A stretch of 42,011 nt of DNA from Propionibacteriaceae bacterium (GCA_025965155.1 JAOPXN010000028.1:1-42011); one strand, 5' to 3'. Counted from the first letter of the stretch, positions 1 to 10,922 are shown. Notes: a model not told the origin generated them from the letters alone. A program made the numbers and translations.

Positions 1-1
1 C

Positions 2-151
2 CGCTTCGCCTCCCGCGGCTGGACCTGCCACATCACCAACGGCATCCCCGAATGGACCCCACCCCACTGGCACGACAAACAACAACAACCGATGGTCAAC
101 AACCGCATCAAACGACGCCACCTCAACAACCACCGTCCGACGCAACTGAGA
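2..151 (+). CDS. DUF222/13E12-repeat HNH endonuclease family protein, C-terminal end only
   Basis: The gene begins before the window. Reading from base 2, the frame gives a peptide with RGWTCHITNGIPEWTPPHW followed by a basic NRIKRR and NNHRP tail. This is how the HNH-containing 13E12 (DUF222) proteins, abundant in actinobacteria, usually end. Recognisable similarity stops near base 148. The frame then stays open, antisense to the ku gene, until a TGA at 989-991, so the true stop is uncertain. A one-base shift would give a TGA at 147-149, which suggests a frameshift or a lost stop. The nuclease domain itself is outside the window, so activity cannot be judged. Family call is from recall of the conserved C-terminus. 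Confidence 0.6.
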
Positions 152-193
152 AAAGGTGCTAGAGCGTTTACTTCACCGCCGGTTGGTGCAAGC

Positions 194-1000
194 TCAGATG
201 GCTTTGGCCTGCTGCGCTTCTTCGCGGCGCTTCTTAGCCGCCTCGACCGACGCCCGAAGTGCGGCGACCAGATCGACGACCTCGGCCTCCTGCGGAGCCT
301 CGGGCTCCTCGGCAAGCTCGACCCCGGACGCCTTCGACTCAACCAGCTCCTCCAACGCCTCGCGGTAGCTGTCAGTGAACTCCTCCGGCTGGAAGTCGCC
401 GCTCAGCGCCTCAATGAAGGACTCCGCCATCATTACCTCGGCGTCGGAAACCGTCGCGGTGTCAGGCGGTGCAGCAAAGGAGCCGTCCCTGATCTCATCC
501 GGCCACAACATCGTGTGCATCAGCAGCACGCCGTCCTTCGGCCGAATCAGCGCCAGCGCTTCCCGCGACCGGAGTGCAACCTTGACGACCGCACTCTTGC
601 CGGTCTTGATCAACGCATCGCGGAGCAGAGCGTACGGCTTGACGCCGGGACCATCCGCCTGCAGAAAGTAGGACTTCGCGAAATACATCGGGTCGACATC
701 GTCCTGCGCAACGAACTGCACCACCTCGACCGCCTTCGTCGTGGCCAACGGCAGCTGGTCGAAGTCCTCCTTCTCCAAGATCACCATCCGGCCGTCGGTC
801 ATCTCATAGCCCTTAGCGATCTCGCCGAACGGAATCTCCTTCCCGCACTTCTCACAGACACGCTTGTACTTGATCCGTCCGCCGTCCTCAGGGTGTACCT
901 GACGAAAACTGATGTCCTTCTCTTCGGTGGCCGAGAAGAGCTTGACCGGGATCGTCACCAGACCGAAGGAGATGGCGCCCTTCCAGATTGAGCGTGGCAT
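194..1000 (-). CDS. ku: Non-homologous end joining protein Ku
   Basis: Bacterial Ku forms a homodimeric ring on double-strand DNA ends and recruits ligase LigD. The protein opens with MPRSIWKGAISFGLVTIPV, the conserved Ku start, and contains the CEKCGKEI zinc-knuckle-like segment, the LEKEDFDQLP stretch and the LALIRPKDGVLLMHTMLWPDEIR core. It ends in a basic Lys/Arg-rich tail, common in actinobacterial Ku and thought to aid DNA binding. I chose the ATG at 1000 because it fits the family start; an in-frame ATG at 1018 would add six residues. Neither has a strong ribosome binding site. It follows the DUF6912 gene by under 30 bases and is probably cotranscribed with it. No ligD is visible in the window. 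Confidence 0.95.
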   Translation of the reverse strand: MPRSIWKGAISFGLVTIPVKLFSATEEKDISFRQVHPEDGGRIKYKRVCEKCGKEIPFGEIAKGYEMTDGRMVILEKEDFDQLPLATTKAVEVVQFVAQDDVDPMYFAKSYFLQADGPGVKPYALLRDALIKTGKSAVVKVALRSREALALIRPKDGVLLMHTMLWPDEIRDGSFAAPPDTATVSDAEVMMAESFIEALSGDFQPEEFTDSYREALEELVESKASGVELAEEPEAPQEAEVVDLVAALRASVEAAKKRREEAQQAKAI

Positions 1001-1027
1001 GGACCCAGTCTGCCGCATGGGATGCGC

Positions 1028-1537
1028 TTAGGCGGGTAGCGCGTCCAGCTCCTCTGGGGCGAACCAGAGCAGGTCATGCTCGTCCAGCAGCGTCTCCACT
1101 GCCGGCACCTCCAATGCCTGTCCAAGAGTCGTCCCACTATCCATGGCGGAACGGGCAGCAGAAACGGACCGGGCGGCCGTAGCCTCGTCGGCGAACAGGG
1201 CTGTCACACCCTGCCACCGCAGCCGGTCAGCCCGAACCTCACCGTAGGGGTCGTCAGCGCCGCTGCGGATCTCGTTGTCAGGGACGTCCACCGCCACGAC
1301 CAGTCGAAGACGATCATCGGCGACCGTCAGGGCGCGCACGCCGGCGTAGCACAGGGCCGCATACTCGGCATCCTCCAGCTGCGACGCGTCGTACTCGTGC
1401 GAGCTCATCATCGCGCGTGTCGTCGTGTGCCCCACCCAGCCTGCCCTCTGCTCGGCTCCCACCGATTCCGTCGACCGCTGCGCAGCGTCTCGCAGCTCCG
1501 TGGCCTGCTTGCGGCTGAGCGGCACGAAGATCATCAT
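1028..1537 (-). CDS. DUF6912 family protein
   Basis: A 169-residue soluble protein of unknown function matching the actinobacterial DUF6912 family as I recall it: a short N-terminal strand (MIFVPLSRKQATEL), a middle ALTVADDRLRLVVAVDVPDNEI segment, and a C-terminal acidic LLDEHDLLWFAPEELDAL end. No catalytic motif, signal peptide or membrane segment is visible. Its ATG overlaps the stop of the upstream acyltransferase in an ATGA arrangement, which implies translational coupling. Ku follows closely downstream. The link to lipid or DNA-repair functions is positional only. Confidence 0.75.
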   Translation of the reverse strand: MMIFVPLSRKQATELRDAAQRSTESVGAEQRAGWVGHTTTRAMMSSHEYDASQLEDAEYAALCYAGVRALTVADDRLRLVVAVDVPDNEIRSGADDPYGEVRADRLRWQGVTALFADEATAARSVSAARSAMDSGTTLGQALEVPAVETLLDEHDLLWFAPEELDALPA

Positions 1538-3204
1538 CCGGCATCCTTGTTCGTCGCCGGCGGCCGACGCGGAGCGACCTTCTTGGCCGGCCGGCGCGCC
1601 GCCGGGGGCTTCTTGGCGGTCAGTCCGGTGGCTCCGATCTCGACAGCCTTGGTAGCGAGCTTACGTACGGCCGCCCGCTTCTGCGCTGCCGCCTGCTGGG
1701 CAGCCTCCGCCTTCGCCGCCGCCTTCTTCGCCGCAGCACGCTTGGCGGCCGGCGATGCCTTCCTGGTGGGCTGACGGGATGAGACCGCCCGTACGGTCGT
1801 ATCCAGCAGCTCCTCCAGCGAATCGACCAGGCATTGCGCCAGGACATCCAAGTCGCTGATGGCATTGCGGTCGGCGGTGAGGCCAAAGAACACCTCGCCG
1901 TCGTACGAGGTCACGCCGATGGCCAACAGGTGCCCCGCACTCAGCGGCAGCACCGGATAGCTGGCCACCATTTGCGACCCGGCAGCGAACAACGGCACCT
2001 GCGGGCCAGGCACGTTGGTGATCAACACGTCATGCTGCTTGCGGATCGTCTCAGCCGAGACCCGTACACCCAAGGCGTGCAGCGTGGTCGGCGCGAAACC
2101 GGCGATGTCGGACAGCGTCCGGGCGCCGATCGCACGACCGGTGTCCTTGTGCGCCTGGGTGGCGTAGGCGACCTGGTGCAGCCGCATCAACGCGCTCGGC
2201 TCCCCGATCGGCAGGTTCTGCAGGTGCGGCGCCACCTGACTGCCCAGGGACGTCGGTTCATCTGTGTCCTCGGCGACGCTCATCGGCACCAGCGCCGTCA
2301 CCGAGCTGCTCGAGCTGACGGACTCCCCGCGGGTCAGCAGCCAGGACCGCAGGGCGCCGGCGATCACGGCTAGCACCACGTCGTTCACGGTGTGGTCATG
2401 TTCTTGGCGGATGGCCTTGAAGTCATCCAGCGAAGCGGCCACCGTCGCCACTCGGCGCTGCTCGGACACAGGCCCAGCCAGCGGCGAGTCTGACCGCGGC
2501 CTACCCCCGCGAAGTGCAGTCCCAGCCAGCTCACCGAGCGCGCCACCCACACCGCCGACCGCCTCACCGACCGCGACAGCAATTCCCAAGGCGCCGGTCA
2601 AGGTGCCACGGACGTTCTCCAGGGCCAGTGCCGGGTCCTGCGCACCGCGCCACAGGGCACCAACCAGCAGCTCCGCGGAACTCGGCTCCGGTAACGGCTG
2701 CCAGGTGTTGGTCGGAGTCGCGTGAACCAGCGCATCGGAATCCAGCAGGACCTGACCGATGTCGACGGTGTCGATGCCGTCCACCAGGCTCAGGTGCGAC
2801 TTGGACACCAGGGCGAACCTGTTGTTCTCCAGCCCCTCGACCAGATACATCTCCCACAGCGGACGCGAGCGGTCCAGCCGCCGGGCCATCACCCGGCCAA
2901 CGAACTCGCGGAGCTGTTCCATGGTTCCGGGCCGCGGCAACGCCGACCGGCGAACATGGAAGGTGAGATCGAAGCTTTCGTCATCCACCCAGACCGGCCC
3001 GGCCAGCCGGGCCGGGATCGAACGGACCCGCTGGCGGTAGCGCGGGACGAAGGAGATGCGTTCGCGGATCAACGCGATGAGCCGCTCATAGTCGAACTCG
3101 TCCGGGCCCGCGTCGAAGACGTCGACGGTGCCGACATGACCAGGGGTGTGGGCGGTGTCCAGGGCGAGCATCGACACCTCGAGCGGGGTCAGGCGTTCAG
3201 GCAT
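1534..3204 (-). CDS. WS/DGAT/MGAT-type O-acyltransferase with Lys/Ala-rich tail
   Basis: Proteins of this family transfer acyl groups from acyl-CoA to long-chain alcohols or diacylglycerol, making wax esters or triacylglycerol storage lipid. The N-terminus (LTPLEVSMLALDTAHTPGHVG), the PLWEMYLVEGL motif (about residues 115-125) and the NDVVLAVIAGALR motif match the family. The usual HHxxxDG active-site motif reads HLSLVDG at residues 137-143, so the second His, normally the catalytic base, is Leu. The last 70 or so residues are a Lys/Ala/Pro-rich low-complexity tail resembling histone H1, not typical of the enzyme. The start at 3204 is favoured by GGGAGGGAG just upstream; an ATG at 3228 would add eight residues. 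Activity as a true acyltransferase is uncertain because of the substituted His. Confidence 0.87.
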   Translation of the reverse strand: MPERLTPLEVSMLALDTAHTPGHVGTVDVFDAGPDEFDYERLIALIRERISFVPRYRQRVRSIPARLAGPVWVDDESFDLTFHVRRSALPRPGTMEQLREFVGRVMARRLDRSRPLWEMYLVEGLENNRFALVSKSHLSLVDGIDTVDIGQVLLDSDALVHATPTNTWQPLPEPSSAELLVGALWRGAQDPALALENVRGTLTGALGIAVAVGEAVGGVGGALGELAGTALRGGRPRSDSPLAGPVSEQRRVATVAASLDDFKAIRQEHDHTVNDVVLAVIAGALRSWLLTRGESVSSSSSVTALVPMSVAEDTDEPTSLGSQVAPHLQNLPIGEPSALMRLHQVAYATQAHKDTGRAIGARTLSDIAGFAPTTLHALGVRVSAETIRKQHDVLITNVPGPQVPLFAAGSQMVASYPVLPLSAGHLLAIGVTSYDGEVFFGLTADRNAISDLDVLAQCLVDSLEELLDTTVRAVSSRQPTRKASPAAKRAAAKKAAAKAEAAQQAAAQKRAAVRKLATKAVEIGATGLTAKKPPAARRPAKKVAPRRPPATNKDAG

Positions 3205-3471
3205 CAAGCTCCCTCCCGATCGGTTCACACCGACCTCTGTATGGCCACCGACAAAGGTTCGGGCCCGCCGCCGTATACGGTACTACCCGGAGTCCGGCGG
3301 GAGCCGCCCCGAGAGCCGCCCCGGCCGGGTCACCACTGCTTTGCAGCGGAGGCGCGCGGGTACGGGGAACGAAGAGGTCTGCTCGTTCGTGGGCAGAGGT
3401 TGTGGTCTGTTCGCTGCTCGGCCAACGCAGGCACCGGCGGGCAGACCGAAGCCGTAGATCGAAAGGTAGTC

Positions 3472-3933
3472 ATGTCAATGCTTGCGCGTCGCGCTCTCCC
3501 CACCGCTGTCACGGTGGTAACGCTGGCGCTGTGGGTGGCCGGATGCACCTCCACTTCGCCCAACAGTCCCGCACCGAGCGCCCCAGCCGCTAGCGCGTCG
3601 ACCCAGCCGTCACCAAGTGCCTCCCGCACCGGTTCGCCCCAGGCCAGCCCGTCGCAGGATGCGAACGCGGTCACGATCGACATCACCATCGCCGGCGGCA
3701 AGGTCGACCCCAGCGGCGAGCGGGTCAATGTAGCCAAGGGACAGACCGTGATCTTGAACGTGACCAGTGACTCCGACGACGAGGTACACGTCCATACCGC
3801 CGGCGACGGGATCGAGATTCCGGTGAAGGCAGATGTCCCCGCTACGGCAAGGTTCGTCGCAGCTGACACCGGCAGCTTCGAGGTCGAGTCGCACCACCTC
3901 AACAAGATCATCGTGATCTTGAACGTACGCTGA
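3472..3933 (+). CDS. Cupredoxin-like lipoprotein
   Basis: A 153-residue secreted lipoprotein. Residues 1-24 form a signal peptide ending in the lipobox LWVAGC, with Cys25 as the lipidated residue. A Ser/Pro/Ala linker (about 26-66) precedes a single beta-sandwich domain (about 66-153) with the VNVAKGQTVILNVTSDSDDE and HVHTAGDG segments found in cupredoxin-like domains. It has His residues (HVH and SHH) but no Cys or Met in the mature domain, so it is not a classical type-1 copper protein. GAAAGG at 3461-3466 supports the ATG at 3472. The membrane protein gene starts 23 bases downstream, so the two are likely cotranscribed and may work together at the outer face of the membrane. A role in metal handling is inference. 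Confidence 0.8.
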   Translation: MSMLARRALPTAVTVVTLALWVAGCTSTSPNSPAPSAPAASASTQPSPSASRTGSPQASPSQDANAVTIDITIAGGKVDPSGERVNVAKGQTVILNVTSDSDDEVHVHTAGDGIEIPVKADVPATARFVAADTGSFEVESHHLNKIIVILNVR

Positions 3934-3956
3934 ACCGTGCCGGGCCAGGTCTCTCC

Positions 3957-5282
3957 GTGATCGAACTGCTGCCGCTGCACGGCATCGGTACCAGGCATGA
4001 CCTTCCGCTGCCGTTCTCTTTCGTGGTGGTCGGTGCTGCGGCTGCCCTGGTTATCTCCTTCGTAGTGTTGTTCGTTGCCTGGCGCGTCCCCCGGTACAGC
4101 AGCCCGGGGGGAATCCCGCTGCCGCGCCTGACCAAGATCGTCGACCACCCGGCCACCCGCCGGACCGCTCAGCTGGTGATCTTCGCGGTCTACGCGTGGG
4201 CGGCGATGGCGCTGTTCCTGGGCGAGGATCTGCTGACTAACCCGATTTTCGGCTTCGTCTACGCGTGGATGTGGGTCGGGCTTGTCCCGCTGTCGCTGCT
4301 GCTCGGGCCGTTCTGGCGAGCGACCAACCCGCTCCGCACCGTCCATCGCCTGCTCTGCCTGGCCGCTCGAACCGATCCCGATGTCGGCCTGATGCGGCTT
4401 TCGCCCCGGGTGGGTATCTGGCCGGCGGCGGTCGGGCTGTTCGGATTCGGCTTTCTGGAGCTGGTGCAGCCAGACCGTACAACGTTGGCCGTACTGCGGC
4501 TGTGGGCAGTCGGCTGGCTGGTGATCATCGTGCTGGGCGCGGTCATCTTCGGTCGCCGCTGGATAGCCGCCGCCGACCCGTTTGAGACCTACGCCACGGT
4601 GGTGGCCCAGCTCTCGGTCTGGCGTCGGGTCGACGGCCAGATCAGGCTGGTCAAACCGCTCGCCAACCTCAGCTCGTGGTCTCCGCCGCCGGGTGCCCCC
4701 GCCGTCGTCGCCGTGCTGCTCGGAAACACCGCGTTCGACAGCTTCGCCAACACAAGCTGGTGGATCCGCACCGTGCAGGACTCCTCGGCCCCCGCCACCG
4801 TCTGGGCAACCGCCGGTCTGATCTGCATGATTGTGATCGTCTACGCCACCTTCAGCGCCGCCGCGGCATGGATGTGCCGCTACCGGCGCGACCCCGCGCT
4901 CGGGCCGGCTGACTTCCCACGCCTGATGGCGGGGTCGGTGGTCCCGATCGCCGTCGGGTACGCGGTGGCGCACTACGCCACGCTGCTGATCGTCGAAGGG
5001 CAGCGGACCGCGATCAACATGTCCGATCCACTGGGCCGAGGTTGGAACGTCTTCGGGTCCGCGGAGATGGGGGTCAATGCCGCAATCTTCAGCCACCCCA
5101 CCGTCACCGCCTGTATCCAGCTCGGCGCGATCCTGCTCGGGCACATCCTCGGCATCGTCGCCGCGCACGAGAAGGCCCTCGCCCTGATCCGCCCGGACGC
5201 CGCGTTGCAGGCGCAGTGGCCGATGCTGCTGGTGATGGTGTTCTACACCTGCTCCGGGCTGATCCTGCTCTTCTCGCCATAG
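3957..5282 (+). CDS. Polytopic membrane protein, resembling proteins named 'fenitrothion hydrolase'
   Basis: A 441-residue integral membrane protein with roughly ten hydrophobic segments, beginning at GTG 3957. Its opening, LLPLHGIGTRHDLPLPFSF followed by a long hydrophobic helix, resembles actinobacterial proteins that databases label fenitrothion hydrolase. That label comes from one organophosphate-degrading plasmid and should not be read as the function here. A loop of charged residues (RVPRYSS, then KIVDHPATRR) follows the first helix. No known catalytic motif or transporter signature is recognised. It sits 23 bases after the cupredoxin-like lipoprotein gene, suggesting an exported-domain and membrane-partner pair. 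Confidence 0.7.
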   Translation: MIELLPLHGIGTRHDLPLPFSFVVVGAAAALVISFVVLFVAWRVPRYSSPGGIPLPRLTKIVDHPATRRTAQLVIFAVYAWAAMALFLGEDLLTNPIFGFVYAWMWVGLVPLSLLLGPFWRATNPLRTVHRLLCLAARTDPDVGLMRLSPRVGIWPAAVGLFGFGFLELVQPDRTTLAVLRLWAVGWLVIIVLGAVIFGRRWIAAADPFETYATVVAQLSVWRRVDGQIRLVKPLANLSSWSPPPGAPAVVAVLLGNTAFDSFANTSWWIRTVQDSSAPATVWATAGLICMIVIVYATFSAAAAWMCRYRRDPALGPADFPRLMAGSVVPIAVGYAVAHYATLLIVEGQRTAINMSDPLGRGWNVFGSAEMGVNAAIFSHPTVTACIQLGAILLGHILGIVAAHEKALALIRPDAALQAQWPMLLVMVFYTCSGLILLFSP

Positions 5283-5313
5283 CCGTGCCGAGGTGACCCG
5301 CGTCTTCGCGCTT

Positions 5314-5337
5314 GCATGACCTAACATCTGGTCATGC
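5314..5337. promoter_or_regulatory. Perfect inverted repeat upstream of the GntR regulator gene
   Basis: GCATGACC, eight bases (TAACATCT), then GGTCATGC: a perfect 8-bp-arm inverted repeat 40-63 bases before the gntR-type ATG and 32 bases after the preceding stop. There is no T-run, so an operator for the neighbouring regulator is favoured over a terminator for the upstream gene, but either is possible. Confidence 0.55.
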
Positions 5338-5364
5338 GCATATCACGTCGTTAGCGCAACCGGG

Positions 5365-5370
5365 CATACT
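5365..5370 (+). promoter_or_regulatory. Possible -10 element for a leaderless GntR transcript
   Basis: CATACT lies exactly 12 to 7 bases before the ATG at 5377. If it acts as a -10 box, transcription would begin at the start codon. The only purine run (GAGG, 5371-5374) is two bases from the ATG, too close for a normal ribosome binding site, which fits a leaderless mRNA. No good -35 is visible. Confidence 0.35.
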
Positions 5371-5376
5371 GAGGCT

Positions 5377-6135
5377 ATGAGCGAACTGCCGACGACGACG
5401 CGAGAGCTCGACATCACCCTCGACCGCAACTCCCCCGTGCCGCTTTACTACCAGCTGGCGCAGTCGATCGAGCATGCCATCACCGACGGAACCCTGGCCC
5501 CCGGTGACCGGCTGGAGAACGAAGTTTCGCTCACTCAGCGTCTCGGTCTGTCACGGCCCACCGCACGGCAGGCTATTCAGGAACTGGTGAAGAAAGGGCT
5601 GCTGGTCCGCAAACGGGGTGTCGGGACACAGGTGGTGCACTCCCAGTTCAGCCGCGAAGAACGCCTCACCAGCCTGTATGACGACCTGGTGCAGGCCGGC
5701 AAACGCCCGGGGACCCGGCTGTTGTCCTATCAGGTCGGCGAGCTCGAACCGGATGTCCGCGACGCGATCAACTCCATCGAGAACACCGACACCGACTTCA
5801 TCAAGATCCGACGGCTCCGGCTGTCCGACGATGAGCCGCTGGCCGTGCTCACCAACTACCTCCCGGCCCGCTACGGTCTCACCGAGGAGGGGCTGCAGGA
5901 CAAGAGCCTGTACGCCTGCCTGCGCTCCTCTGGGGTGAACCTGAAGATCGCCCACCAGCGGATCGGTGCTCGGCTGATGACGTCGGAGGAGGCCGAGCTG
6001 CTCGACGAGGAGGACCCAGCCGCGTGTCTGACCGTGGACCGTATCGCCTACGACGACACCGGCCAGTTCGTTGAGTTCGGTCGCCACATCTACCGCGCCA
6101 CCCACTACACGATTCAGTCCTTTTTGGTGGTTTGA
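5377..6135 (+). CDS. GntR family transcriptional regulator (HutC/UTRA subfamily)
   Basis: A 252-residue DNA-binding regulator. Residues about 15-85 are the winged helix of the GntR family: PLYYQLAQSIEHAI, then LAPGDRLENEVSLTQRLGLSRPTARQAI, then LVRKRGVGTQV. Residues about 100-245 form the UTRA effector-binding domain, with KIRRLRLSDDEPLAVLTNYLP and a C-terminal FVEFGRHIYRATHYT. HutC-type regulators usually respond to a small metabolite such as a sugar phosphate or amino acid derivative. The ligand here cannot be told from the sequence and no catabolic operon sits beside it. A perfect inverted repeat lies directly upstream, consistent with autoregulation. Confidence 0.93.
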   Translation: MSELPTTTRELDITLDRNSPVPLYYQLAQSIEHAITDGTLAPGDRLENEVSLTQRLGLSRPTARQAIQELVKKGLLVRKRGVGTQVVHSQFSREERLTSLYDDLVQAGKRPGTRLLSYQVGELEPDVRDAINSIENTDTDFIKIRRLRLSDDEPLAVLTNYLPARYGLTEEGLQDKSLYACLRSSGVNLKIAHQRIGARLMTSEEAELLDEEDPAACLTVDRIAYDDTGQFVEFGRHIYRATHYTIQSFLVV

Positions 6136-6311
6136 CCTCCGGGCAGGGGGCAGCTTCCGGGTTCATCACCTCCCTGCTCATCGCTGCTCCTCCCGGCATG
6201 GTCTCGACCGGACCGGGTTTTCCACAGATGACCGTCCGGACCGGCTGCACCCCGGGGCGGTGCTCCACGCTGAGAGTCACCGACCGCTCGAGACGACTTC
6301 CGGGGGACGTC

Positions 6312-6869
6312 ATGTCAGACACGCTCATTCAGCCATCGGTGCTGCCACAGCTGCAGCCAGTGGTCGATGGGCGGCCACCGGCTCGCGCGTGGCCGTGCCC
6401 ACCGTCGGTGCCGGCTAACCAGCCCAGCCTGCTGACCGTCGCCGCGGAGGAGTCAGAACGAAGCGTCGTGGTGCTGAGGAACCGCTGGTCGGCCGTCCCG
6501 GCCAGACATCTCCCGGACCCTGGAGCGTGGAGCGCCTCGTTGGCGTGCGCGCTGCTGGAGACGCTGCACGGCCATCGCCCGGCGGCTCAGCTGAGCCGCT
6601 GGGTGGACGAACCGGTACTGGGCGCCATCAGCCTGCATCTGCGACGCCGCCGGGCACGTCGACCAACGCCGCGACCGAATGCGGGACGTCGACCGCCCGC
6701 AGTGCGATCGATCCGGGTTCAGTGCCCTGATCCCAACGCGGTGGAGGTGACAGCACATCTGCTGCTGGGTCAGCGGTCGGTGGCCATGGCGTTCCGGCTG
6801 GAGGCGTGTACCGACCGGTGGCTGTGCACTGCCTTGGAGATGGGTCCGCGAGTGAGCGCGGCCGAATGA
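6312..6869 (+). CDS. Rv3235 family protein
   Basis: A 185-residue protein of unknown function. The conserved core is LACALLETLHGHRPAAQLSR followed by WVDEPVLGAISLHLRRRR and a C-terminal half with VTAHLLLGQRSVAMAFRLE, matching the actinobacterial family named after M. tuberculosis Rv3235. The Pro/Arg-rich N-terminus looks disordered. The frame is open back to 6132, but I place the start at the ATG at 6312, where similarity begins. It is preceded by GGGGGAC. In mycobacteria the family also lies near secA1, as here, where the secA block begins on the opposite strand eight bases past its stop. Function is unknown. Confidence 0.75.
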   Translation: MSDTLIQPSVLPQLQPVVDGRPPARAWPCPPSVPANQPSLLTVAAEESERSVVVLRNRWSAVPARHLPDPGAWSASLACALLETLHGHRPAAQLSRWVDEPVLGAISLHLRRRRARRPTPRPNAGRRPPAVRSIRVQCPDPNAVEVTAHLLLGQRSVAMAFRLEACTDRWLCTALEMGPRVSAAE

Positions 6870-6877
6870 AACCGATC

Positions 6878-7882
6878 TCACCCTTGTAGCAGGACCCAGC
6901 TTCGGCCGGGCTTGAGCGGAATCGCTTCGCCGTTGCTGTCGGTGAGGGTCATCGCACCGTGCACCGTGGTTCGGCTCCAGGTGCCGGTCAGCCGCCGACC
7001 GTCGCGGTAGACGGTGACCTTGCCTTTGCCTACCGTCTCCGACACCACGGAGATGTTGGAGGTGGAGTCGCTGTCGTGACGGTTCTTTACGGCCAGCACG
7101 ATCACGTTGTCGGTCCGCACCGGCTTCCGTGAGTCCCCATCGATGTTCGGCCGGCCGTTCCAGCTCACCGCGTACCGGCCGTTGCGGTAGCCGAAGGTCG
7201 TGGTGTCCATGCCCACCTTCACCTTGACCGACCCGGCCGATTCCGCCGAGGTCCAACGGGCATCCTTCGCGGCGAAGGTGAAACCGAACTGCTGTGCTCG
7301 GCCCACCTTGTGCGATTCCGCCAGCCTCTTGAGGTTCACCATCACGTTATGCGGGGCGAGTCGAGCGGAGTCGCGGTCGGACCGCTCGATCGGTACCAGC
7401 GAGGCGGTCCGAAGGTTCTTCTGCACCTTCCGGTTGGCGCCGGAGTACACCAGACCCGGTTTGCCAAACATCGGCAGCAGCTGCGCATCGGTGTTACGGG
7501 CGCTCCGGACCGGTCCGACGCGGGTCGGGAACGTGGTGTGGAAGACCCCGATCAGGCGGGTGATCTTAGCCTCCACCTCCTCCACCACAACGATGTCCGC
7601 CTGGTTGAGCCCGACCTGCGGCCTGGCCGCTGCAGTGTTCTCGATCTTCACCGCGAAGACCTCGTTACCGGACCGCCTGCCGCCGGTCAGCGGATCGGTG
7701 GTCGGCTCTTTCGACGGTTCGGCCGGAGTCGGGACCGGCTTGGACGGCGCGGCTGCCGCCGTCGTCTCAATGCCGGGCTCCGGGGCGGGGCTGTCCGCCG
7801 CCTTCGTGCAGGCCGCGGTGGTGCCGGTGAGGCACAGCACCATCGCGGCCGCGTACAGACTCCTCGATCGGGTGGTGCTCAT
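6878..7882 (-). CDS. DUF3048 domain lipoprotein (YerB-like)
   Basis: A 334-residue exported protein. The N-terminal signal ends at TTAAC, with Cys25 as a probable lipid anchor. A Pro/Thr/Ala-rich linker precedes the DUF3048 domain, recognised by VFAVKIENTAAARPQVGLNQADIVVVEEVE and the following FPTRVGPVRSARNTDAQLL segment; the C-terminal half (VLAVKNRHDSDS to MTLTDSNGEAIPLKPGRSWV) is the second DUF3048 part. The Bacillus homologue is YerB; the biochemical role is unknown. The start at 7882 is chosen because it opens the signal peptide. It lies 37 bases after secA on the same strand, so cotranscription with secA is likely. Confidence 0.9.
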   Translation of the reverse strand: MSTTRSRSLYAAAMVLCLTGTTAACTKAADSPAPEPGIETTAAAAPSKPVPTPAEPSKEPTTDPLTGGRRSGNEVFAVKIENTAAARPQVGLNQADIVVVEEVEAKITRLIGVFHTTFPTRVGPVRSARNTDAQLLPMFGKPGLVYSGANRKVQKNLRTASLVPIERSDRDSARLAPHNVMVNLKRLAESHKVGRAQQFGFTFAAKDARWTSAESAGSVKVKVGMDTTTFGYRNGRYAVSWNGRPNIDGDSRKPVRTDNVIVLAVKNRHDSDSTSNISVVSETVGKGKVTVYRDGRRLTGTWSRTTVHGAMTLTDSNGEAIPLKPGRSWVLLQG

Positions 7883-7919
7883 GGGTACCCACCCTAGAAG
7901 ACACAGGTGATGCGTCTCC

Positions 7920-10832
<2,913 letters not shown>

Positions 10833-10869
10833 GGAGGTGCTCTACTTCCCTTGTCGACACTCGTACGGA

Positions 10870-10885
10870 TGACCTGAAAAGGTCA
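10870..10885 (-). promoter_or_regulatory. secA: Inverted repeat at the predicted 5' end of the secA mRNA
   Basis: TGACCT-N4-AGGTCA, a perfect 6-bp stem with a 4-base loop, just downstream of the predicted -10 box. On the mRNA it would form a hairpin at or near the very 5' end. It could stabilise the transcript or be an operator. There is no T-run, so it does not look like a terminator. Confidence 0.45.
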
Positions 10886-10893
10886 ATCGATGA

Positions 10894-10922
10894 AAACTAG
10901 CGCAGGTTCAGGCTGAGTCCAA
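10894..10922 (-). promoter_or_regulatory. secA: Sigma-70-type promoter for secA
   Basis: Reading the minus strand, TTGGAC (10922-10917) and TAGTTT (10899-10894) are separated by exactly 17 bases. This places the start of transcription near 10887 and gives a leader of about 55 bases before the secA start. Both hexamers match the housekeeping consensus at four or more positions. Confidence 0.6.

Noticed and set aside
3271-3280. CCGTATACGG palindrome in the divergent gap 3205-3471
   Set aside because: Ten bases are too short to call an operator without other copies or a neighbouring regulator.
3330-5327. 665-codon minus-strand frame opposite the lipoprotein and membrane genes
   Set aside because: Highly charged shadow composition; the plus strand has a signal peptide, lipobox and helices.
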